A stretch of DNA of 64,000 nt, taken from positions 124,001 to 188,000 of the forward strand of contig NZ_JAAIYA010000020.1 of the NCBI RefSeq assembly GCF_010894405.1. Direction: 5' to 3'. Below the pieces are notes generated by a model. It was not told the origin of the DNA. It did not search any database and saw only the letters and a program-made list of their open reading frames with translations. Position numbers and translations under genes: made by a program. The DNA is from Pyxidicoccus caerfyrddinensis. Its GTDB lineage: Bacteria > Myxococcota > Myxococcia > Myxococcales > Myxococcaceae. Below, piece after piece: positions 17,750-26,398 of the stretch; positions within the stretch are counted from its first letter, which is position 1; each line of letters begins with the position of its first letter.

Positions 17750-19813
17750 ATGGGTGGAGTGGCTCGAAAGCTGGCGTGGGTGCTGCTGGCCATCGCTGGC
17801 GCAGTCAGCCTGGGCACGGTGGCCCTTCACCGGGGGGAGAGCATCAACGCCATCTGGCTGGTGGTGGCGGCCGTCTCCGTCTTCCTCATCGGCTACCGCT
17901 TCTATGGGCGCTTCGTGGCACAGAAGGCCCTGGGCCTGGACGCCACGCGAGCCACCCCGGCCCACCGCCGCAATGACGGCCTGGACTACGTGCCCACGGA
18001 CCGGTGGGTGCTCTTCGGCCACCACTTCGCCGCCATCGCCGGAGCGGGCCCGCTGGTGGGCCCCGTGCTGGCCGCGCAGATGGGCTACCTGCCCGGCACG
18101 CTGTGGATTCTCGCTGGCGGGGTGCTGGCCGGCGCGGTGCAGGACTTCGTCATCCTCTTCCTGTCCGTCCGCCGCGACGGCAAGTCGCTGGGCGACATGG
18201 TCCGTATGGAATTGGGGCCGGCCGCGGGCGTGACGGCGATGATTGGCGTGTTGATGATCATGATGATCATCCTCGCCGTGCTCGCGCTGGTGGTGGTGAA
18301 GGCGCTGACGCACAGCCCCTGGGGCACCTTCACCGTCGCGATGACCATTCCCATCGCCGTGCTGATGGGCGTGTACCTGCGCTACGTCCGCCCCGGCCGC
18401 GTGCTGGAGGTGTCCGTCGCCGGCTTCGTGATGCTGATGCTGTCCATCTGGCTGGGAGGCCGCGTCGCCGAGCACGCGTACTGGGGCCCGCTGTTCAACT
18501 TCGACAGCACGGCGCTGGCGTGGATGCTCATCGCCTACGGCTTCTGCGCCTCCGTGCTGCCGGTGTGGCTGCTGCTCGCCCCTCGCGACTACCTGTCCAC
18601 CTTCCTCAAGATTGGCACCGTGCTGCTGCTGGCGGTGGGCATCATCCTGGCCGCGCCGCAGCTGCGGATGCCGGCCCTCACCCGCTTCGTGGACGGCAGC
18701 GGTCCGGTGTTCTCCGGCAGCCTGTTCCCGTTCCTGTTCATCACCATCGCCTGCGGGGCGGTGTCCGGCTGGCACTCGCTCATCTCCTCGGGCACCACGC
18801 CGAAGATGCTGGCCAGCGAGGCGGACGCGCGCGTGGTGGGCTACGGCGGCATGCTGATGGAGTCCTTCGTCGCCATCATGGCGCTCATCGCCGCGTCGGT
18901 GCTGGACCCGGGCGTGTACTTCTCCATGAACTCGCCGCCGTCGGTGATTGGCACCACCGTGGAGGAGGCCTCGCGGACCATCAGCCAGTGGGGCTTCGTC
19001 ATCACCCCGGAGGTGCTCAGTCAGACGGCCCGCGACATCGGCGAGTCCTCCATCCTCTCCCGCGCGGGTGGCGCCCCGACGCTGGCGGTGGGCATGGCGC
19101 AAATCCTCCATGGCCTGGTCTCCGGCGAGGGGATGATGGCCTTCTGGTACCACTACGCCATCCTCTTCGAGGCGCTGTTCATCCTCACCACGGTGGACGC
19201 GGGCACGCGCGTGGGCCGCTTCATGATTCAGGAGCTGGCCGGACTCGTGTACGCGCCGCTGAAGCGCACGGAGTCCTGGGCGGCGAACATGATTGCCACG
19301 GCCCTGTGCGTGGGGGCCTGGGGCTACTTCCTCTACCAGGGCGTGGTGGACCCGCTGGGCGGCATCAACACGCTGTGGCCGCTGTTCGGCATCGCCAACC
19401 AGATGCTGGCGGCGATTGCCCTCACGCTGGCGTCCGTGGTGTTGGTGAAGATGAAGCGCGAGCGCTACGCCTGGGTGCCCGCGATTCCCGCCGTGTGGCT
19501 GGTCATCTGCACGCTGACGGCGGGCTGGCAGAAGGTCTTCGGCGGCGACGTGCGCGTGTCCTTCCTGGCCCATGCGCGCGCGTTCTCCGCGGCGGCGGCG
19601 GAGGGGAGGGTGGTGGCGCCCGCGAAGTCCGTGGAGGACATGGAGCGCATCATCCACAACGACTACCTGGACGCCACCCTCACCGGACTGTTCATGCTGC
19701 TGGTGGTGGCCACCGTCCTCTTCGGCCTCCGCGCCGCGCTGACGGCCCGCCGCTCGCCGGTGCCCACGGACCGGGAGACGCCGCCGGTGCCCCTCGCCGT
19801 GGAGGCCCGCTGA
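17750..19813 (+). CDS. cstA: Carbon starvation protein CstA-type peptide/pyruvate transporter
   Basis: The product is 687 aa, close to the usual length of about 700. ATG 17750 has GGAGG four bases upstream. It has some 16 hydrophobic helices and the conserved CstA blocks NDGLDYVPTDRWVLFGHHF, AGAGPLVGPVLAAQMGYLPG and SGWHSLISSGTTPK as distinct segments. CstA/BtsT proteins import peptides or pyruvate during carbon limitation, a sensible trait for a predator feeding on lysed cells. The YbdD-type partner begins 1 bp after the stop. No LytS-type two-component system that controls btsT in enterobacteria is seen nearby, so regulation here is not evident. Confidence 0.95.
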   Translation: MGGVARKLAWVLLAIAGAVSLGTVALHRGESINAIWLVVAAVSVFLIGYRFYGRFVAQKALGLDATRATPAHRRNDGLDYVPTDRWVLFGHHFAAIAGAGPLVGPVLAAQMGYLPGTLWILAGGVLAGAVQDFVILFLSVRRDGKSLGDMVRMELGPAAGVTAMIGVLMIMMIILAVLALVVVKALTHSPWGTFTVAMTIPIAVLMGVYLRYVRPGRVLEVSVAGFVMLMLSIWLGGRVAEHAYWGPLFNFDSTALAWMLIAYGFCASVLPVWLLLAPRDYLSTFLKIGTVLLLAVGIILAAPQLRMPALTRFVDGSGPVFSGSLFPFLFITIACGAVSGWHSLISSGTTPKMLASEADARVVGYGGMLMESFVAIMALIAASVLDPGVYFSMNSPPSVIGTTVEEASRTISQWGFVITPEVLSQTARDIGESSILSRAGGAPTLAVGMAQILHGLVSGEGMMAFWYHYAILFEALFILTTVDAGTRVGRFMIQELAGLVYAPLKRTESWAANMIATALCVGAWGYFLYQGVVDPLGGINTLWPLFGIANQMLAAIALTLASVVLVKMKRERYAWVPAIPAVWLVICTLTAGWQKVFGGDVRVSFLAHARAFSAAAAEGRVVAPAKSVEDMERIIHNDYLDATLTGLFMLLVVATVLFGLRAALTARRSPVPTDRETPPVPLAVEAR

Positions 19814-19814
19814 C

Positions 19815-20018
19815 ATGGCCGCCACCTGGACATGGCTGGAGCGTGGCTGGCGCCGCGCGGTGCAGACCGCCCGGCTGATGATTGGCGTGCCCGACTACGA
19901 CACCTACGTCGCGCACATGCGCCGGCACCACCCGGAGCGGGAAGTGATGAGCTACGCCCGCTTCTTCGACGAGCGGCTCCAGGCCCGCTACCGCGGGGGC
20001 GGCGGTCGCTGCTGCTGA
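19815..20018 (+). CDS. YbdD/YjiX family small protein, CstA partner
   Basis: The product is 67 aa and fits the YbdD/YjiX family (usually 65-70 aa), with the conserved core MIGVPDYDTYVAHMRRHHPE and a basic C-terminus. It starts 1 bp after the cstA stop, and its ribosome-binding site (GGAGG) lies within the end of cstA. The same order, transporter then small protein, is seen for E. coli cstA-ybdD and btsT-yjiX. The family is thought to be needed for or to tune transporter activity. Two Cys close the protein (RCC). Confidence 0.92.
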   Translation: MAATWTWLERGWRRAVQTARLMIGVPDYDTYVAHMRRHHPEREVMSYARFFDERLQARYRGGGGRCC

Positions 20019-20026
20019 AGGTCGTT

Positions 20027-20043
20027 GGAATGGAAAGCATTCC
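20027..20043. repeat. Short inverted repeat after the cstA operon
   Basis: GGAATG (20027-20032) and CATTCC (20038-20043) form a 6-bp stem around 5 bases, 8 bp after the YbdD gene stop. No T tract follows. It could be the 3' end hairpin of the cstA operon or an operator for the next gene, whose start lies about 115 bp downstream. Confidence 0.35.
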
Positions 20044-20157
20044 GCCCGGTTGCGACTCCGGTTGCATTGCCTCGCTTTGAGGGGCCCAGCACCCTACGCT
20101 GGCTCGCGCGACGGAGGTTCGCACCGCGTGGGTGGTCCGCGGAGGGGGAAAGCACTC

Positions 20158-21318
20158 ATGAGTCCTGATGCGACGTCGGAAGGCGTGCCCGCGGTTTCGC
20201 GGAGCGCGGGCGGGCGGCTGCTCGCGGTGGATGCGATGCGGGGCACGGTGATGCTGCTCGTGTTCCTGTCACACTTCGCGGACGGGTACCTGTACCGCCT
20301 GGGGGCGGACGCGGAGCACCTGCGCGAGCGGCTCAACCTCCTCACCCGCATGGCCTCGCCGGGCTTCATGCTCATCAGCGGCCTGATGCTCGGGCTGCTG
20401 TACGCGCGCGGCCCCGAGCGCTTCGACACCGTCAAGCGCCTGCTCCAGCGCCGGGGCCTCTTCCTGCTCACCGTGGGCCACGTCCTCATCGTGCCCACCT
20501 GCCGCTTCTGGGCGGACGAGCCCTGGTACCTGCTGCGGGTGCTGCCGGTGACGGACACCATCGGCCTCGCGCTGCTCGTCGGGCCCTCCCTGGTGACGCG
20601 GCTGGGAGGCCCGGCGCGCGCGCTGCTCGGCCTGGGGCTGTTCGTCGTCAGCTGGATGCTCAGCCTGGAGTGGTGGCCGCACTCGCTAGCGGCGGAGACC
20701 TTCAAGGAGGTGCTCTTCGGACAGCAGCACCTCACCGTCCTCGTCTCCGGCTTCCCGGCGATTCCGTGGCTGGGCTTCTATCTGTTCGGCAGCCTCTTCG
20801 GGGAGTGGCTGGGGACGCGGGGGCGCGCGGACGTGGTGCGCGTGGCCCGGCGCTTCCAGTGGGTGGGCGTGGGGATGGGGGCCACCGGGGTGCTGCTGTC
20901 GGCGGTCCACTTCTGGCTGCGGCGCCTGGGCGGCGAGCAACTGGTGGGCGGCGCGGCCGAGGCCCTGTCCGAGCTCACCGCACATGCCCAGAAGTACCCG
21001 CCGGGGCCGGCGTACCTCGCCCTCTATGGCGGGGCCGTGCTCTCCGGGCTGGGGTTGTTGATGCGCGCCGAACAGCGCGGCTGGCTGCTGCCGTACATGC
21101 GCTGGGCGGGCGTCATCGGGCGCCACTCGCTCTTCGCCTTCCTGCTCCAGTTCTACGTGTACTTCCTGGGCATCTACTCCCTGCGCCTGCCGTACACGCC
21201 GCTGTGGCCGCTGGTGTTCCTGGCCACCGTCGCCCCGCAGTGGGGCGTGCTGTGGGCCTGGGACGTGCGGGAGGCCCGCTCCCGGGTGCGCCCTCCGGTG
21301 CCCGCGGGGGGCGTCTAG
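20158..21318 (+). CDS. DUF1624/HGSNAT-like polytopic membrane acyltransferase
   Basis: The product is 386 aa from ATG 20158, which has GGAGGGG about 9 bases upstream; longer in-frame starts lack support. It opens with RLLAVDAMRGTVMLLVFLSHF, the typical first helix of the DUF1624/heparan-alpha-glucosaminide acetyltransferase family, in which LxxxDxxRG is conserved. About ten transmembrane helices follow. Family members are thought to move an acyl group across the membrane onto an exported sugar or polymer; the acceptor here is unknown. It is followed by a DedA gene on the same strand after 125 bp, and both may belong to envelope upkeep. Confidence 0.8.
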   Translation: MSPDATSEGVPAVSRSAGGRLLAVDAMRGTVMLLVFLSHFADGYLYRLGADAEHLRERLNLLTRMASPGFMLISGLMLGLLYARGPERFDTVKRLLQRRGLFLLTVGHVLIVPTCRFWADEPWYLLRVLPVTDTIGLALLVGPSLVTRLGGPARALLGLGLFVVSWMLSLEWWPHSLAAETFKEVLFGQQHLTVLVSGFPAIPWLGFYLFGSLFGEWLGTRGRADVVRVARRFQWVGVGMGATGVLLSAVHFWLRRLGGEQLVGGAAEALSELTAHAQKYPPGPAYLALYGGAVLSGLGLLMRAEQRGWLLPYMRWAGVIGRHSLFAFLLQFYVYFLGIYSLRLPYTPLWPLVFLATVAPQWGVLWAWDVREARSRVRPPVPAGGV

Positions 21319-21443
21319 CAGGGAGGGGAGCCGCCAGGCGTCCGACATCCGGGGCCGCCCGGCCTCCCGGGAAGGGGGTCGGGCTGACAGGCGCCCGCAA
21401 CACCCTCGTGGAAGGGGGCCTGTTACTGATAGGCAGTCAGCCC

Positions 21444-22091
21444 ATGATGGAATTGCTCCAGAAGCTCCTCCACCTCATCCGAGACCCCGGGCCCCTCATC
21501 GAGTGGGCCGGCTATCCGGGCCTGTTCCTCATCATCTTCCTGGAGACGGGCGCGCTCATCTTCTTCCTGCCGGGCGACTCGCTGCTCGTCACCGCGGGCC
21601 TGTACGCGGCGAAGGGGGACCTCAACATCTGGTTGCTCAATGTGCTGCTCATCCCCGCGGCCATCATCGGCGACGCGGTGAGCTACCAGATTGGCAAGCG
21701 GGGTGGCGCGGCGCTCTTCAACAAGCCCGACTCGCGCCTGTTCAAGCCCGAGTACCTCCAGCGCGCGCACGAGTTCTACGAGCGCCACGGTGGCAAGGCC
21801 ATCATCATCGCGCGCTTCATGCCGCTGGTGCGCACCTTCGTGCCCGTGGTGGCCGGCGCCGCGAAGATGCCCTACCGCCGCTTCGCCACGTACAACATCG
21901 TCGGCGGCGCGGCGTGGATTCTGTCCATGTCCTTCACGGGCTACGTGCTCGGCAGCATCATCCCGAACATCGACAAGCACATCGAGAAGGTCATCATCCT
22001 CGTGGTGCTCGTGTCGCTGTCGCCCGGCATCTGGGAGTTCGCGAAGGCGAAGCTCGCGGCCCGCCGCGCCGGCCGCGCGCCCAGCGCCTGA
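21444..22091 (+). CDS. DedA family membrane protein
   Basis: The product is 215 aa. ATG 21444 is directly followed by a second ATG in frame, and either may be used. DedA features are clear: ETGALIFFLPGDSLL near residue 37, GDAVSYQIGKRGG near residue 77, and the family hallmark with the conserved Arg and Pro residues FMPLVRTFVPVVAGAAKMPYRRF as consecutive blocks around residues 130-155. DedA proteins have re-entrant loops and act as flippases or transporters of undecaprenyl phosphate or phospholipids. A bidirectional terminator follows the stop. Confidence 0.93.
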   Translation: MMELLQKLLHLIRDPGPLIEWAGYPGLFLIIFLETGALIFFLPGDSLLVTAGLYAAKGDLNIWLLNVLLIPAAIIGDAVSYQIGKRGGAALFNKPDSRLFKPEYLQRAHEFYERHGGKAIIIARFMPLVRTFVPVVAGAAKMPYRRFATYNIVGGAAWILSMSFTGYVLGSIIPNIDKHIEKVIILVVLVSLSPGIWEFAKAKLAARRAGRAPSA

Positions 22092-22106
22092 GCCCTGAAG
22101 CAGGTA

Positions 22107-22148
22107 CCGGGGGCACGCGAGCCTTGAAAGCGGCTCCGGTGCCCCCGG
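22107..22148. terminator. Bidirectional hairpin between the DedA and golvesin-domain genes
   Basis: CCGGGGGCAC (22107-22116) pairs with GTGCCCCCGG (22139-22148), and an inner GAGCC (22119-22123) pairs with GGCTC (22132-22136). The hairpin lies between two converging genes, 16 bp after one stop and 12 bp from the other. There is no clear T run, but the position and stability support a shared terminator. Confidence 0.65.
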
Positions 22149-22159
22149 CCCTTATGCGG

Positions 22160-23602
22160 CTACCGCACGCGGACGGCGTCGGCCATGACGACGTAGCCCG
22201 TCGTCGTCCAGCGGCTCAGCTGCACCTTGTTCCAGCCCGCGGGGAAGCTCCACGTGCCGAGCGTGTTCCACTGCGCGCCGTTGACCTGCTGGTTGACGGA
22301 CACGGTGGCCAGGTTGGTGCCCGAGGCGTTGGTGATGATGAAGGGCGCCGTCGGAGAGCGGTTGGTGCCCGCCACCCACCACGCGTCGATGGTCTTCGTG
22401 GCCGCCGCCGGCAGGTAGAAGAAGAACACCGCCGGGTCGGAGAGGGCCTGCGTGGAGGCGTAGTAGTAGCCGCTGCCGTAGTAGCCGGCGCTGGTGCCGG
22501 CGGCCCAGTTGGCGGACAGCTGCACGTAGCCCTTCGTGGTGTCGTTGTTGGCGTTGTGGCTGTCGATGACCAGGTCCGTCGACGTGCCCCCGCCTGACGT
22601 CCACAAGTACGTCACGTCCACCCAGTCGTTGTTGCTCATCCCCAGGTCCGTCCAGAACGAGCCGTCCGCGATGTCGATGCCCGCGGGGTTGGCGGGCCGG
22701 CGTCCGAACTGGTCCAGCCCGCCGTTGAAGCCGTCCTGGTACGCGGCCTGCGCCTCGGGCTTGCCCTGCGGCAGCGTCTTCCACATCTCGCGGACACTGG
22801 AGGGGTTCCAGTAGTCGTCCTTCGTGTTCCACGGCCCCACGTCCCACACGGACGTCGTCGTGCACTTCGCCGTCTTCGAGTAGCAGACCCGTACCTGGTA
22901 CTCGGAGCCGCCGTTGGACGCGAGAGCCCGCCGCGAGGGCAGCGCCACGAAGCGGTCATTGCTCTTGATGACGTGGCCGTTGGCGGTGGTGCCGCCCACC
23001 AGGCCCTCGCGCGTGGCGTAGATGCGGTAGGTCAGCGGCGCCAGCGTCTGGACGCCCTCCGCCTCGGAGGTGCCGCCCTCCAGCGTCCCCTCCAGCGCTA
23101 CGTCCCGCACCACGGGGCCCCGGCCGTGCTCGTCCGCCACGAGCGCGAGCCGCACCTGCACCTCCGTGCCGGCGCGGGGCAGGCGCACGGCCTCGCCCTC
23201 GCTGGAGGTGCTCCACTCACTCCAGGCGCCATTGGCGAGGCGCACGCGGACGTCCACCTCGACGCCCGTGCCCAGGAAGGACTTCGCCTGGACGAGCGGA
23301 CGGACGGTGTCCACCGGCTGCTCCAGCCTGCGGGCCGGGAAGGTGTAGAGGCCCGTGAGCCGCAGCAGGCCTTCGCGGCGACGCATGACGGCGTTGGGCT
23401 CATACAGGAGGCCGTCCCGCGTCCGCACCAGGTCGCTGGAGCCCTCACCCGAGGCCAGGTCCTCCGTCCAGCTCACGGCGCCGGAGCGCCCGGGCTCGGA
23501 CGCGCGGAGGGACTCCGGGGCGGGTTCGGCGAGCGCGGCGCCTCCCCCCAGCGCGACTCCCACCACCAACGTCATCAACGTCGACCGCAACCTCGAGCGC
23601 AT
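22160..23602 (-). CDS. Exported protein with golvesin/Xly CBD-like C-terminal domain
   Basis: The product is 480 aa with a Sec signal (residues 1-25, cleavage after ALA). Residues about 30-200 are beta-rich and contain ANGAWSEWSTSSEGEAV, like a repeat of sugar- or surface-binding sandwiches. The middle (about 215-345) has conserved aromatic and Asp residues (VWDVGPWNTKDDYWN) and two Cys, a form also seen in secreted actinobacterial proteins. The C-terminal 130 residues match the golvesin/Xly CBD-like domain, ending SRWTTTGYVVMADAVRVR. A cell-wall or polysaccharide-binding role is likely. AAGGAG lies 7 bp before ATG 23602, inside a strong leader hairpin that could block translation. Confidence 0.8.
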   Translation of the reverse strand: MRSRLRSTLMTLVVGVALGGGAALAEPAPESLRASEPGRSGAVSWTEDLASGEGSSDLVRTRDGLLYEPNAVMRRREGLLRLTGLYTFPARRLEQPVDTVRPLVQAKSFLGTGVEVDVRVRLANGAWSEWSTSSEGEAVRLPRAGTEVQVRLALVADEHGRGPVVRDVALEGTLEGGTSEAEGVQTLAPLTYRIYATREGLVGGTTANGHVIKSNDRFVALPSRRALASNGGSEYQVRVCYSKTAKCTTTSVWDVGPWNTKDDYWNPSSVREMWKTLPQGKPEAQAAYQDGFNGGLDQFGRRPANPAGIDIADGSFWTDLGMSNNDWVDVTYLWTSGGGTSTDLVIDSHNANNDTTKGYVQLSANWAAGTSAGYYGSGYYYASTQALSDPAVFFFYLPAAATKTIDAWWVAGTNRSPTAPFIITNASGTNLATVSVNQQVNGAQWNTLGTWSFPAGWNKVQLSRWTTTGYVVMADAVRVR

Positions 23603-23609
23603 GCACGGG

Positions 23610-23650
23610 CTCCTTGGAATGGAGATTCACGAGAAAGCTACATTCCAAGG
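23610..23650 (-). promoter_or_regulatory. Leader hairpin that covers the ribosome-binding site of the golvesin-domain gene
   Basis: CCTTGGAATG (23612-23621) and CATTCCAAGG (23641-23650) are a perfect 10-bp inverted repeat around a 19-nt spacer. On the minus-strand mRNA the second arm reads CATTCCAAGG and runs straight into AG, making the AAGGAG site (23610-23615) 7 nt before ATG 23602. If the hairpin forms, four of the six ribosome-binding bases are paired. The same layout, with a shorter stem, stands before the lipoprotein gene at 15266. An alternative reading is a protein-binding operator. Confidence 0.55.
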
Positions 23651-23677
23651 ATTGCCGTTTAATTCTCTCTTTGTCTC

Positions 23678-25315
23678 CTAAAATGAGAAACCGGACAACG
23701 AGCCGGTGAGGCGCCGGGTGACGCTGCGCAGCTGCTCGGCGGACTGGCGCATGGCGTCCACGGCATTCACGGCGTCGTTGGTGGTGGTGGACAGCTCGCG
23801 GACGGCGGAGAAGATCTGTCCCACGCCCTGGTGCTGCTGCTCCACGGCGGTGGCGATGCGGCGCAGGCCGCTGCCGGACTCCTGGAGGATGCGGGTGAGC
23901 TCCTCCAGCCGCGTCTCGCCCGTGCGCACCTGGCCGAGCCCGTGCTCCACGTGGGTGCGGCCCTGCTCGGTAATCTCCACCGCGGCCTTCACCGCCTCGG
24001 TGGTGGCCTCCAGCTGCTCGCGCACCTCGGCGGTGGCTCGCACGGAGCGGTCCGCGAGGGAGCGAATCTCCGTGGCCACCACCTTGAAGCCCCGGCCCTT
24101 CTCGCCCGCGCGCGTAGCCTCGATGGCGGCGTTGATGGCCAGCATGTCGCTCTGCTTCGCCAGGTCCCGCACCGTGTCGGTGACGGCGGACACGCGGGCG
24201 CTGCGCCGCGCGAGGTCCTCCACGCAGCCGCTCATGCGGTCGAACTGCACGTGGATGTCCTGGATGCCCTGGAAGCTGCCGGCCAGCGCCTCCATGCCCG
24301 AGCGGCCCACGGCATCCGCCGTCTCGGCGGAGCGGAGCACCTCGGAGGCCTGGTGGGCGGCCACGTCGGACATCTGGCGAATCTCCTGCGCGCGGGCGCT
24401 CGCCTGGGCCACGGCGTCCGCCTGGCGGCTCACGCTGCGGTTCTGCTCGTCCGCGGCCAGGGCGAGCCGCTCCACCGCCGCGGCCGTCTCCTGGCCGGCC
24501 TGGTGCACCGACACCAGCAGCTCGCGCAGGCGCGCCACGGTGTGGCCGAGCACGCGTGACAGCTCACCGAGCTCGTCCCGCTCGTCGGTGGCGATGCGGG
24601 TCGACAAGTCGCCCCCGTCCACCTGCCGCGCGGCGGCCACCAGCGCCTGCAGCGGGCGGGTGATGGAGCGGCGCACCGCGATGCTGACGGCCCAGAGCAG
24701 CAGCCCGAGCACCACCCCCGCCACCATGAGCGCCTGGCGCGTGCGCGCGAGGCCCTGCTCCACCGAGCGCTCCAGCTCGCTCGAGCGCAGGCGCAGGCTG
24801 TTGGCCGCCGCCTCCAGCTGCTCCGTCATCCGCGCGTAGCGCCGGGTGGGCGCCCCGTCCACGAAGGCCGCCACCGCCGCCACCCGCCGCTCATGCGGGG
24901 CGGCGAAGACCTGCTCGTGCAGTGCCTTCGTGTACCCGCCCCAGGTGCCGCGCGCATCCTCCAGGTACAGCCGCGCGTCCGGCGCTTCCGCCACGGAGAG
25001 CGCCGCGGCGAAGCGCGCGTCCACGCCGGCCGCCACTTCCTCCCATTGTCCCTGCAGCTGCTTCTGTCGGTCGGCCGACGTCGGCAGCAGCATGAGGTGG
25101 AGGACGGCGCGCGCCGCGCTCAGCTCCCCCAGCAGGGCCTGCACGGTGTCGTACGTGCGGGCGTGGCGCGAGAGCTGCCCGTACACCGTGCCGCCCACCC
25201 GGAAGCGCTCCAGCGTGGAGACCTGCACCGCGTGGCTCGCCACGAAGGCGGCCAGGATGACGACGGTGAGGAGCATCAGCTTGCTGCGGACTTCGAGGCG
25301 ACGCAGGAGCGGCAT
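23678..25315 (-). CDS. Methyl-accepting chemotaxis protein
   Basis: The product is 545 aa with classical chemoreceptor layout: TM1 at about residues 12-32, a helical periplasmic domain of about 155 aa, TM2 at about 192-213, a HAMP domain (RRSITRPLQAL onward) and a long cytoplasmic signalling coiled coil. The hairpin tip is clear, with EATRAGEKGRGFKVVATEI and RSLADRS marking the CheA/CheW contact. ATG 25315 starts 9 bp after the stop of the upstream PstS-like gene, so the two form an operon. No che genes are near, so it must plug into an array encoded elsewhere. Confidence 0.93.
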   Translation of the reverse strand: MPLLRRLEVRSKLMLLTVVILAAFVASHAVQVSTLERFRVGGTVYGQLSRHARTYDTVQALLGELSAARAVLHLMLLPTSADRQKQLQGQWEEVAAGVDARFAAALSVAEAPDARLYLEDARGTWGGYTKALHEQVFAAPHERRVAAVAAFVDGAPTRRYARMTEQLEAAANSLRLRSSELERSVEQGLARTRQALMVAGVVLGLLLWAVSIAVRRSITRPLQALVAAARQVDGGDLSTRIATDERDELGELSRVLGHTVARLRELLVSVHQAGQETAAAVERLALAADEQNRSVSRQADAVAQASARAQEIRQMSDVAAHQASEVLRSAETADAVGRSGMEALAGSFQGIQDIHVQFDRMSGCVEDLARRSARVSAVTDTVRDLAKQSDMLAINAAIEATRAGEKGRGFKVVATEIRSLADRSVRATAEVREQLEATTEAVKAAVEITEQGRTHVEHGLGQVRTGETRLEELTRILQESGSGLRRIATAVEQQHQGVGQIFSAVRELSTTTNDAVNAVDAMRQSAEQLRSVTRRLTGSLSGFSF

Positions 25316-25324
25316 GGAGGGGGC

Positions 25325-26170
25325 TCAGCGGTCCGCGCGAACGGGGACGAAGGTCCGGGCCACGAGCGCCTGGCCGGGCGGGGACATGACGAAGTCGAGG
25401 AAGGCGCGCAGGGCGCCCTCGGGCACGCCGCGCGTGGCGAGCACCAGCGGGCGTGAGAGGGGATAGTCCGCGGTGCGCACCGTGGCGGGCGTGGCCTCCA
25501 CGCCGTCCAGCGCCAGCCGGCGCACGCCCTCCACCCCCTGCGAGAGCGAGAGGAACGTCACCGCGTCGCGGTGCGCGGCCACGTAGCGCTGGCAGTCGTT
25601 GGGGTGGGGGATGACGCGGCCGGGGCCGAAGCTCGCGCCCTCCATCACCGTCTCGCGGAAGAAGTCCACGGTGCCGGAGCCGCTGGAGAGCTCCACCGTG
25701 ACGCGCTCCACCGGCCCGTCGTGCCCGCCCAGCTCGCGCCAGTTCTTCACCTCGCCGGTGAAGAGCGCCTTCACCTGGGCGCGCGTGAGGGCCTTCACCG
25801 GGTTGTCCGGGTGGACCAGCACCGCGAGCGCGTCGTACGCGAAGATGACGTAGTAGGGGTCTCTGGCCTTCTCCGTGCTCTTCGGCGCACGAGCCAGCCC
25901 GGCCAGGTCCGCCTGCCCCTCCAGCACCATGCGCATCCCCGCGCTGGAGCCCACGTAGAAGCGCGCGTCCACCGGCACGCCCCCGGCGTCCACGAAGCCC
26001 CGGCTGAGCGCCGGCAGGACGGTGTCGCTGATGGTGCCGGAGCCCGCATAGGCGAGCGTTGATGGCGGGCGCGCGGCCTGCTCGCAGGAGGTGAGCAGGA
26101 GGAGCGCAGCGAGGGCGGCGGGCCAGGACCGCGCGGACGCGCGTGGAGGCTGCGGGACGGGGGGCGGCAA
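25325..26170 (-). CDS. PstS-like substrate-binding lipoprotein
   Basis: The product is 281 aa from a TTG at 26170 (the only start that keeps the full signal). Residues about 15-29 form a lipoprotein signal with lipobox LTSC. The mature part is a type 2 periplasmic binding protein of the PstS-like class: AGSGTISDTVLPAL (the oxyanion-binding N-terminal loop), VGSSAGMRMVLEGQADLAG as separate pieces, then LSSGSGTVDFF. No PstA/B/C transporter genes are adjacent. The next gene, 9 bp on, is a chemoreceptor, which suggests that this protein presents a ligand such as phosphate to the receptor rather than to a transporter. The ligand is an inference. Confidence 0.85.
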   Translation of the reverse strand: MPPPVPQPPRASARSWPAALAALLLLTSCEQAARPPSTLAYAGSGTISDTVLPALSRGFVDAGGVPVDARFYVGSSAGMRMVLEGQADLAGLARAPKSTEKARDPYYVIFAYDALAVLVHPDNPVKALTRAQVKALFTGEVKNWRELGGHDGPVERVTVELSSGSGTVDFFRETVMEGASFGPGRVIPHPNDCQRYVAAHRDAVTFLSLSQGVEGVRRLALDGVEATPATVRTADYPLSRPLVLATRGVPEGALRAFLDFVMSPPGQALVARTFVPVRADR

Positions 26171-26398
26171 GGCGGCGCGGAGTGTATGGACCCCGGCCGT
26201 GTGGGAGGAAGCAGACGGAAGCGGTGTCTTCCCCAGGGGACAGGGCGCAGGGCCGTCGAGGGGCAGGCGAGCAGGCGCGAGGAGAACGGCTCTCTCCGGA
26301 TACTCGGTGCAACAGGGTGCATTTTGTAGCTCGGTGGCGCTCCGGCACTCGTCTGCGGGAAGAGATGTCCCTACGCTGGAGGTCCCCCTCGTCGGAGG

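Noticed and set aside
16817..19825. 1002-codon minus-strand frame opposite cstA
   Set aside because: His/Gln/Arg-rich composition and overlap with the well-supported transporter gene mark it as a shadow.
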